Source: DASQPA01 sp035644215
GTDB taxonomy: Bacteria > Acidobacteriota > Thermoanaerobaculia > Multivoradales > UBA5704
Direction of reading: 5' to 3'
Assembly (NCBI GenBank): GCA_035644215.1
Contig: DASQPA010000127.1
Location: 1 to 5,070 of the forward strand
DNA length: 5,070 nt
The position numbers and the translations under genes were made by a program. Shown here in pieces: positions 1 through 3,725 of the stretch (positions are counted from its first letter, which is position 1; every line of letters starts with the position of its first letter). A model generated the notes under the pieces. It was given only the letters and a program-made list of their open reading frames with translations, searched no databases and was not told the DNA's origin.

Positions 1-762
1 GGCGACCGAAGGGGCCTCCTCGACCACCTTCTGGTGCCGACGCTGGAGCGAGCATTCGCGCTCGCCCAACGACACCACCCGGCCGTGGAGGTCGCCCAGG
101 ATCTGGATCTCCACGTGGCGGGGGTCGACGAGGAGCTTCTCCATGTAGACCGCGTCGTCGCCGAAGCTCGCCGCGGCCTCGGAGCGGGCGGACCGGTAGG
201 CGGAGGCGAGCTCGGCCGCGGCGGGGATCATCCGCATCCCCTTGCCGCCGCCACCCGAGGCCGCCTTGAGCATGACCGGATAGCCGATCGCCTCCGCGGC
301 GGCGGCCGCGGCCGCGAGGTCGGGCAGCGGGTCCTTGCCGCCGGGGACGACCGGCACCCCCGCCGCCATCATGAGCCGCCGGCTCTCGACCTTCGAGCCC
401 ATGGAGCCGATGGCCTCGGGCGACGGGCCGATGAAGGTCACCCCGGCCTCCCGGCAGAGAAGGGCGAAGTGGGCGTTCTCGGAGAGGAACCCGTAGCCGG
501 GATGGATGCCGTCCGCCCCCACCCGCACGGCGAGCTCGACCAGGGCCTCGGCCTTCAGATAGCTCTCGCGCGAAGGCGCCGGCCCGATCAGGTAGGCCTC
601 GTCGGCCAGCCGGACGGCGAGCGACTCGCGGTCGGCCGCCGAATAGACGGCCACCCCGGCGATCCCCATCTCATGCAGGCCGCGGAGGATGCGCACCGCG
701 ATCTCTCCGCGGTTCGCGATCAGCACCTTCCGCAGGCGCTTCCTCTGGACCGGGTCGGGCAT
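1..762 (-). CDS. Biotin carboxylase (AccC / acyl-CoA carboxylase alpha type), N-terminal part, cut by the window edge
   Basis: Catalyses ATP-dependent carboxylation of biotin on a carrier domain or protein, the first half-reaction of acetyl-, propionyl- or methylcrotonyl-CoA carboxylase, in the cytoplasm. The 254 visible residues begin with the N-terminal biotin carboxylase fold (KVLIANRGEIAVRIL at about 12-26, GIHPGYGFLSEN at 85-96). The ATP-grasp domain follows, with the glycine-rich loop SGGGGKGMR at 169-177, the VMLKA lysine near 166, and ERECSLQRRHQKVVEEAPS at 234-252. All are family hallmarks. The frame is open to base 1, so the C-terminal half and any fused biotinyl domain lie outside. 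The wording MGSKVES...GVPVVPG and LGERECS resembles acyl-CoA carboxylase alpha chains more than E. coli AccC, but the fragment cannot settle the substrate. The start is the ATG at 762, about 11 residues before the conserved core; no Shine-Dalgarno precedes it. It is divergent from the gene at 885. Confidence 0.95.
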   Translation of the reverse strand, partial: MPDPVQRKRLRKVLIANRGEIAVRILRGLHEMGIAGVAVYSAADRESLAVRLADEAYLIGPAPSRESYLKAEALVELAVRVGADGIHPGYGFLSENAHFALLCREAGVTFIGPSPEAIGSMGSKVESRRLMMAAGVPVVPGGKDPLPDLAAAAAAAEAIGYPVMLKAASGGGGKGMRMIPAAAELASAYRSARSEAAASFGDDAVYMEKLLVDPRHVEIQILGDLHGRVVSLGERECSLQRRHQKVVEEAPSVA

Positions 763-774
763 GACAGGGGGGGT

Positions 775-780
775 ATCTTA
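775..780 (-). promoter_or_regulatory. Possible -10 box (TAAGAT) for a near-leaderless biotin carboxylase transcript
   Basis: On the minus strand TAAGAT (4 of 6 matches to TATAAT) lies 12 nt upstream of the ATG at 762, and the bases between are a C-run without any purine-rich ribosome-binding site. A start about 7 nt after this box would leave a leader of roughly 6 nt. No convincing -35 box is seen. This is a weak inference; a start site further upstream or one within the divergent 122-nt gap is equally possible. Confidence 0.22.
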
Positions 781-871
781 GCGTGGGGAGGACGGGGAGG
801 CCAGTCGGCGCGGACCGGACGGCGGTTTCCAGTCCTTGCAGAAAGTCAGGAATTTAGCGCAGAATGCCGAC

Positions 872-877
872 AGGAGG
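872..877 (+). promoter_or_regulatory. Ribosome-binding site AGGAGG that fixes the start at 885
   Basis: A perfect AGGAGG lies 7 nt before the ATG at 885. An in-frame ATG at 864 lies upstream of this site and would add seven residues in front of a complete signal peptide, so 885 is the true start. Confidence 0.85.
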
Positions 878-884
878 AACGCAT

Positions 885-1355
885 ATGCAAAAAGCGTCCA
901 TTCTCGTCGGCCTCATCGGCCTCATCGCCGCCCCCTGCTTCGCCCAAGCGCCGAGCGCCGCCCCGGTCAACCTCGCCGCCATACTGGGCCTCTCGGGGGA
1001 GGCTGCCCCGCAGGTCGGCCCCCTCTTCCTGGCAGGCGGAGGGACCGGTTCCCCGTCGAACGTCACCTGCACCGCGACCTGCGGCACGGATCCCAGCGTC
1101 TCCTGCACAGTCAGCTCCGGCACCTGCACTGCGGCGAACCGCAGCTGCCCTGGCGAGAGGGGACACGTAACCTGCGGCTCAACGACGATCTACTGCTCCG
1201 CGACGTGTCCGATCTGCACCGAAGGAAGCTTCAAGGTAGTTCGCGCCGGTTGCTGCGATGATGACACCGTGCGGCTGAATAATTATCAGTGCATCAACGG
1301 AGCTTGGGTCTTCCAAGACTTCGACTGCGGCAGACCCTGCTCGATCGTACCCTGA
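885..1355 (+). CDS. Small secreted cysteine-rich protein, 156 residues, function unknown
   Basis: The function is not recognised. The sequence shows an N-terminal signal peptide (MQKAS, hydrophobic core at about 5-16, likely signal peptidase I site after CFA at 20). The cysteine at 18 is preceded by proline, so it is not a lipobox. A cysteine-free linker of about 40 residues follows (APVNLAAILGLSGEA, then VGPLFLAGGGTG). The domain from 61 to 152 has 14 cysteines at 62, 66, 74, 81, 88, 97, 104, 108, 111, 123, 124, 136, 148 and 152. Spacings such as CTATC, CSATCPIC and GCC, with an even total, suggest a disulfide-stabilised extracytoplasmic fold. From memory, similar CTATC...CP.GRG.VTC...YC patterns occur in small exported proteins of Acidobacteriota; this was not searched. 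It stands alone on the plus strand, behind a strong ribosome-binding site. No clear promoter was found between 763 and 871. Confidence 0.85.
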   Translation: MQKASILVGLIGLIAAPCFAQAPSAAPVNLAAILGLSGEAAPQVGPLFLAGGGTGSPSNVTCTATCGTDPSVSCTVSSGTCTAANRSCPGERGHVTCGSTTIYCSATCPICTEGSFKVVRAGCCDDDTVRLNNYQCINGAWVFQDFDCGRPCSIVP

Positions 1356-1420
1356 GCGCGAGCCGGCAGCGTGGGAGGGACTGGGGCCCTGCCGTGGGGC
1401 GCGAGGTGTGGTGATGGAAT

Positions 1421-1441
1421 GAATCCCCGCACGCGGGATTC
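1421..1441. repeat. Short hairpin GAATCCC-N7-GGGATTC in a convergent intergenic gap
   Basis: A perfect 7-bp inverted repeat (1421-1427 and 1435-1441, loop CGCACGC) lies 66 nt after the stop at 1355 and 2 nt before the larger inverted-repeat element. The loop region can also pair in another register (CCCGC-AC-GCGGG). It has no T-run on either strand, so it is not a classical intrinsic terminator. It could still slow polymerase or protect the 3' end of the upstream mRNA. Confidence 0.5.
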
Positions 1442-1443
1442 CG

Positions 1444-1598
1444 GTAGAGACGCCCCAGGCGCTATCGAAATCTTTGCCGTTACCACACCGACGGGGCGTC
1501 TCCAACGCCGCCTGGATCTCAGGCGTTTGAGGTCTGCGGAGACGCCCCGACAGCAGTGATTCCGGGTAGGTCCAGGAGGCCGGCAGGGGCGTCTCTAC
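1444..1598. repeat. 155-bp concentric inverted-repeat element (REP/BIME- or MITE-like)
   Basis: Four copies of the core GAGACGCCCC alternate in orientation. The outer pair is a perfect 13-bp inverted repeat: GTAGAGACGCCCC at 1444-1456 and its complement at 1586-1598. The inner pair is a perfect 12-bp inverted repeat: CGGGGCGTCTCC at 1492-1503 against GGAGACGCCCCG at 1538-1549. Near the centre lies a third stem, CGCCTG 1509-1514 / CAGGCG 1520-1525. The three pairs are centred at about 1521, 1520.5 and 1517. An octamer GATTCCGG is repeated directly at 1437-1444 and 1558-1565. No transposase and no clear target-site duplication are seen. Its place between two convergent genes is typical of dispersed palindromic elements, which often act as bidirectional transcription or mRNA-stability boundaries. 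Whether it is multicopy in this genome cannot be seen from one window. Confidence 0.75.
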
Positions 1599-1653
1599 GA
1601 AGTCCCCTGCGTTGAATGCTCCTCCGATGCCGAGCCGCGCCCCTCCTTCCTCT

Positions 1654-2055
1654 TCAGCTGCGCAGAGGAATGAGCGCGCGCAGCCGGCTCTCGCGCAGGT
1701 AGAGCCCTCCCCAGAGCACGATGGCGAAAAGGATCGGAATGGGGACAGAGCGCAGGTCAAGAATGCGGACGTGGGTGGCGACGGCGCCGCCCAGATAGCC
1801 GGTCAGCAGGATCGCGCCGAGAATGGAGGTCCGCGGGATCAGATAGAGGATCGTGCAGAGGAGCACGACGACCCCGAGGCCGACAATGATGCTCTCGGGA
1901 TATCCCATCTTCACGGTGCCCTCGACGACAGCCGGCGGCTTGATCAGATCCATGACGCCGCCAAAGAGCAGGAACAGTGCCGGCAGGGCACTCATGATCC
2001 ATCCGGTCCAGAGCATCCCCTTCGAGACGGGAACGGTTTGCGTTTCTGATGGCAT
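1654..2055 (-). CDS. DoxX-like family integral membrane protein, 133 residues
   Basis: It is a small four-helix inner-membrane protein of the DoxX-like group (DoxX_2 type). The biochemical role of this group is mostly unknown; some relatives are linked to respiratory or redox membrane complexes. Hydrophobic segments lie at about 15-37, 56-73, 77-95 and 105-120. The most diagnostic stretch is SILGAILLTGYLGGAVATHVR at about 77-97, the characteristic third helix with GA-LL-TGY-GGA-ATH-R. The length is normal for the family. The ATG at 2055 is supported by AGGAGGAGG on the minus strand (complement of 2060-2068), about 4-7 nt upstream. The stop is at 1654. It has its own promoter-like sequence at 2111-2139 and faces the cysteine-rich gene convergently across the inverted-repeat element. 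The nearest upstream gene on the same strand is the one at 2525-2878, separated from it by the tandem array. Confidence 0.9.
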   Translation of the reverse strand: MPSETQTVPVSKGMLWTGWIMSALPALFLLFGGVMDLIKPPAVVEGTVKMGYPESIIVGLGVVVLLCTILYLIPRTSILGAILLTGYLGGAVATHVRILDLRSVPIPILFAIVLWGGLYLRESRLRALIPLRS

Positions 2056-2100
2056 GCAGCCTCCTCCTCGTGGTTGGTCCAGTCGGCTCAGCTTCTCCTA

Positions 2101-2135
2101 TACCGTGGGAACGGTACAAGTCTTCCAATCCCACG
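2101..2135. promoter_or_regulatory. Overlapping inverted repeats on the DoxX-like promoter (candidate operator)
   Basis: Two perfect inverted repeats overlap here: TACCGT-GGGA-ACGGTA at 2101-2116, and CGTGGGA at 2104-2110 with TCCCACG at 2129-2135. The right arm of the first is the proposed -10 box and the right arm of the second touches the proposed -35 box. A regulator bound here would cover the promoter, or the RNA leader could fold in alternative ways. No regulator gene is adjacent, so its identity is unknown. Confidence 0.4.
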
Positions 2136-2139
2136 TCAA
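2111..2139 (-). promoter_or_regulatory. Sigma70-like promoter for the DoxX-like gene
   Basis: Read on the minus strand, TTGACG (2139-2134, 5 of 6 matches to the -35 consensus) is followed after exactly 17 nt by TACCGT (2116-2111, matching TAnnnT). This predicts a start near 2104 and a leader of about 48 nt carrying the ribosome-binding site. The -10 box is imperfect. Confidence 0.5.
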
Positions 2140-2149
2140 TGCGCCACCC

Positions 2150-2563
2150 GCTCTTGGCGTCCTGCGCGCGGTCATCGCCAACCGTCGTTCAGTGACTGGC
2201 GCACTCCGCGTAGTGACCGGCGGACGTCATTCTGTGACTGCCGCACTCCGCGCGATGACCGACGGACGTCATTCTGTGACCGCCGCACTCCGCGCGATGA
2301 CCGGCGGACGCCATTCTGTGACCGCCGCACTCCGCGCAGTGACCGGCGGACGTCATTCTGTGACCGCCGCACTCCGCGCAGCGACCGGCGGACGCCATTC
2401 TGTGACCGCCGCACTCCGCGCAGCGACCGGCGGACGCCATTCTGTGACCGCCGCGCTCCGCGCTGTGACCGCCGGATGCCGTTCTGTGACCGCCGCGCTG
2501 CTCGCAGTGATCGCCTGCCGGCATTCAGTGACCGCTGCGTTGCTCGTGGGGATCACCTGCAAC
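2150..2563. repeat. Tandem array of about ten 42-bp units, each built from two related 21-bp halves
   Basis: Nine units start at 2192, 2234, 2276, 2318, 2360, 2402, 2444, 2486 and 2528 (the last is incomplete), and a decayed unit in register covers 2150-2191. Half A begins GTGACCGCCGCACTCCGCG and half B begins GTGACCGGCGGACGTCATT. The two halves share GTGACCGnCG, so the array has a 21-bp inner period, about two helical turns. Units 2360 and 2402 are identical and units become more divergent towards both ends, as expected if the array grew from the centre by slippage or unequal crossing-over. CGGCGG in half B and CCGCCG in the next half A form repeated 6-bp stems; GTCA-TTCTG-TGAC extends them in some units. 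All frames are open because 42 is divisible by three. The plus frame ending at TAA 2564-2566 would encode VTAALRAVTGGRHS repeats. However, it has no ribosome-binding site, and a hand count of variable columns gives about 5, 8 and 8 for codon positions 1, 2 and 3, so there is no sign of protein selection. I treat the array as non-coding. It lies just upstream of the DoxX-like promoter. Confidence 0.9.
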
Positions 2564-2878
2564 TAATTGCTGTGAAAGGGCTTCGCCCCGTGCAAAGATC
2601 GCCGCCAGCCCCACGTCGCCGGCCGCGGGTTGACCGGCACAGACCGGCGCGGCGGCGGGCAGCGAGGAGGACGCAGGGCCCTCGACCGCGGCCTCGGTCG
2701 CGGCCAGGCACTGCCCCGAGCAGACGCCCCAGGCGCCGCAGGTGATGAAGGTCCCCGCCCAGCAGATGCGCGAGCAGGGCGTGGTGCACGTGCAGTTGTT
2801 GCAGGACCGGGAGACCTGCCCCTCGGCGGCAACGGCGAGCAAAGAGAGAGTGAGCAACAGCAGGATGGCTTTCCGCAT
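2525..2878 (-). CDS. Small secreted cysteine-rich protein, 117 residues, function unknown
   Basis: No function is recognised. MRKAILLLLTLSLLAVAAEG is a clear signal peptide, probably cleaved near residue 20. The mature protein opens with a compact cysteine cluster at 26, 29, 31, 35, 39, 47, 53 and 57 (SCNNCTCTTPCSRIC, then TC...VC...QC). A low-complexity Ala/Ser/Pro tail follows with one further cysteine at 80. Such clusters may form disulfides or bind metal; the sequence cannot say which. GDVGLAAIFARGEA at about 87-100 loosely echoes VNLAAILGLSGEA in the secreted protein at 885. The ATG at 2878 is chosen over an in-frame ATG at 2926 because AGGAGA lies 6 nt upstream and the signal peptide begins exactly there. 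The last 13 or so residues and the stop codon lie in the decayed end of the 42-bp array, so the original C-terminus may have been replaced. It is the last gene of the minus-strand run from 3636, but it has its own -10 box. Confidence 0.8.
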   Translation of the reverse strand: MRKAILLLLTLSLLAVAAEGQVSRSCNNCTCTTPCSRICWAGTFITCGAWGVCSGQCLAATEAAVEGPASSSLPAAAPVCAGQPAAGDVGLAAIFARGEALSQQLVAGDPHEQRSGH

Positions 2879-2884
2879 GTTCCG

Positions 2885-2890
2885 TCTCCT
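2885..2890 (-). promoter_or_regulatory. Ribosome-binding site AGGAGA that fixes the start at 2878
   Basis: On the minus strand AAGGAGA ends 6 nt before the ATG at 2878. It lies downstream of the alternative in-frame ATG at 2926, and so supports the shorter protein with the signal peptide at its N-terminus. Confidence 0.7.
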
Positions 2891-2906
2891 TATGACATGG
2901 CAAAGG

Positions 2907-2912
2907 AGTATA
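2907..2912 (-). promoter_or_regulatory. -10 box TATACT for the secreted cysteine-rich gene
   Basis: TATACT (5 of 6 matches to TATAAT) on the minus strand sits in an AT-rich island, unusual for this window, 28 nt upstream of the ATG at 2878. The predicted start near 2900 gives a leader of about 22 nt containing the ribosome-binding site. Only poor -35 candidates (CTTCCG, 16-nt spacing) are present, so it may need an activator or another sigma factor. Confidence 0.5.
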
Positions 2913-2958
2913 AGACGAAAATTCACCGCGGAAGGCCCCTACCCAGACGGACGGAGGT

Positions 2959-3168
2959 TCAGCCGGTCCCCCACTGTTCCGCCTCGCGGGCGAACGCCGC
3001 GGGCTGGTCGGGAGTGACGATGAAGATCCCGGATTTCGTCTCCAGGACCACCGCGTTCCGGGGCTCTGTGGCGAAAACCCGACAGCCGCCGTAGGGCTCG
3101 ACGGAGCGCCAGCCGAGAATGGCGAAGAGGCCACCGTTGCCGAAACCCCGACGACCTGCGGTATTACT
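2959..3168 (-). pseudogene. C-terminal remnant of a bacterial PH-domain-like protein
   Basis: In a minus-strand frame different from that of the thioredoxin fragment upstream, bases 3168-2959 encode about 69 residues ending in a stop. They include RRGFGNGGLFAILGW, then YGGCRVFATEPRNAVVLET and GIFIVTPDQPAAFAREAEQW. The order GxGGLF - G - ATxxxNAVVL - T - VTPDxPxxF is what I recognise from the C-terminal half of bacterial PH domains, for example RLxGxGGLFG...YATDRxNxVVL...ISPDDPxxF. There is no start codon or ribosome-binding site, and an in-frame TGA lies just upstream near 3171, so it cannot be made as an independent protein. The N-terminal half of the family is absent. Its composition still looks protein-coding, which suggests recent loss. 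The family call is from memory; the coding-remnant call is stronger than the family name. Confidence 0.55.
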
Positions 3169-3374
3169 TCACGGGCGCTTTTGCCGCAGTAGGGGCACTG
3201 GAAGTCCGAAACCTCGACGAGGACGGCCTCCGGAGATCCCTCCTTCACGGAAGGTGCGTCGCCTAAAGAAATCTTGGGGCCTTTCATGGCCAGGGCCCAG
3301 GACTGCGATCCGAGCAGGAGAACGACTCCCACCCTGACGACCAACGGGGAGAGGCCACGAATGCGAATCGCCAT
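3150..3374 (-). pseudogene. Truncated exported thioredoxin/DsbA-like protein with a CPYC active site
   Basis: An excellent start is present: AGGAGG 8 nt before the ATG at 3374. The protein opens with a signal peptide (MAIRIRGLSPLVVRVGVVLLLG, likely cleavage after WALA at 29). It continues KGPKISLGDAPSVKEGSPEAVLVEVSDFQCPYCGKSAREVIPQVV. The VEVSDFQCPYC segment, with the C60-P-Y-C63 redox pair followed by a helix, is typical of DsbA-type periplasmic thiol oxidoreductases and related thioredoxin-fold proteins. Family similarity stops at about residue 75. The frame then runs on for nearly 200 residues of Ser/Arg/Pro-rich translation with no thioredoxin features, lacking the helical insert and the cis-proline loop. 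A full protein would be around 200 residues or more. The start lies 46 nt after the lipoprotein stop at 3421, so the two were probably one operon. The fragment could still yield an aberrant exported protein, but not a complete enzyme. Confidence 0.75.
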
Positions 3375-3382
3375 GGATCTAA

Positions 3383-3388
3383 CCTCCT
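3383..3388 (-). promoter_or_regulatory. Intact ribosome-binding site of the truncated thioredoxin-like gene
   Basis: A perfect AGGAGG on the minus strand, 8 nt before the ATG at 3374, survives in front of a gene whose body is broken. It indicates that the damage is at the 3' end only and that the locus was a functional gene not long ago. Confidence 0.7.
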
Positions 3389-3420
3389 CAAGTCGGGTCC
3401 GGTTTCGAATGGGTCGACGA

Positions 3421-3636
3421 TCAACAGCCATTCCTCTGGCCGTCGTGATTGAAACAGCCTCCCCCGTTGCCGCAGGCGTGGCTGACGGTGCCGTCGTTGC
3501 ATTCACAGGTGTAGGTACCCGAGGGACATCTCTCGGTGGGCGACTGGCAGCTGGCGAGGAGTGCGGCGAGGGCGAGGAGCAGCGCGCAGAGGGCCGCGGA
3601 TCGGGTACAGAACACGGCTCGAATCACGACGGACAT
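3421..3636 (-). CDS. Small cysteine-rich lipoprotein, 71 residues, function unknown
   Basis: No family is recognised. The N-terminus has a basic start and a hydrophobic core (ALCALLLALAALLASC) ending in the lipobox L27-A28-S29-C30, so the protein should be lipid-anchored to the membrane after signal peptidase II cleavage. The 42-residue mature part (PTERCPSGTYTCECNDGTVSHACGNGGGCFNHDG...) holds six further cysteines at about 37, 44, 46, 55, 61 and 71, the last being the C-terminal residue. Three disulfides, or a small metal site with the histidines near 54 and 64, are possible. The ATG at 3636 is preceded by GGAGG with 9-nt spacing and by a good promoter. The truncated CPYC oxidoreductase follows 46 nt downstream on the same strand, a suggestive pairing of a disulfide-rich substrate with a thiol oxidoreductase. 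The YfhO-like gene ends 89 nt upstream. Confidence 0.8.
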   Translation of the reverse strand: MSVVIRAVFCTRSAALCALLLALAALLASCQSPTERCPSGTYTCECNDGTVSHACGNGGGCFNHDGQRNGC

Positions 3637-3680
3637 CGCGCGGCGCCTCCATCCCAGCTTCGGAATTCAGCTTGTGCTGG

Positions 3681-3708
3681 AAAGTACCCGGCCCCGAGGG
3701 GCTGTCAA
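3681..3708 (-). promoter_or_regulatory. Sigma70-like promoter of the lipoprotein operon, with a palindromic spacer
   Basis: On the minus strand a perfect -35 TTGACA (3708-3703) is followed after 16 nt by TACTTT (3686-3681, a TAnnnT match). This predicts a start near 3674 and a leader of about 38 nt. The spacer holds the inverted repeat GCCCC-TC-GGGGC (3702-3691), which could be a regulator site or could help end transcription from the YfhO-like gene, whose stop is only 18 nt upstream of the -35 box. No T-run follows the stem, so a terminator role is less likely. Confidence 0.6.
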
Positions 3709-3725
3709 GGCGAGGCGGAGCCGCT

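Noticed and set aside
860..865. -10 box CAGAAT with TTGCAG at 836-841 for the secreted protein at 885
   Set aside because: The predicted start would fall on the ribosome-binding site itself, and both boxes are weak matches.
34..1170. Long plus-strand open frame over the biotin carboxylase region
   Set aside because: It is antisense to a gene with unmistakable biotin carboxylase motifs. Its His/Arg/Gly-rich translation resembles no family and it crosses into the secreted-protein gene in another frame.
1364..1394. Stem CGGCAG / CTGCCG as intrinsic terminator of the gene ending at 1355
   Set aside because: It has only 6 bp, a 19-nt loop and no following T-run; it could arise by chance at this GC content.
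2150..2563. CRISPR array
   Set aside because: Units are contiguous 42-mers with no unique spacers and graded divergence, and no cas genes are nearby. It is a tandem repeat.
1853..2566. Repetitive protein with 14-residue VTAALRAVTGGRHS units, ending in TAA at the array end
   Set aside because: There is no ribosome-binding site, the upstream part is antisense to the DoxX-like gene, and substitutions between units show no third-position bias. Kept only as a possibility in the repeat entry.
3140..3155. Programmed -1 frameshift joining the thioredoxin-like and PH-like parts
   Set aside because: The frames differ by -1, but there is no good slippery heptamer in register (only C-GGG-GTT) and the domain combination is not one I know. 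A deletion fusion is simpler.
2553..3506. 317-residue minus-strand protein read straight through the thioredoxin-like fragment
   Set aside because: The start at 3374 has the ribosome-binding site and signal peptide. Beyond about residue 75 from there the translation is low-complexity Ser/Arg/Pro and overlaps better coding frames (the PH-like remnant and the secreted cysteine-rich gene).
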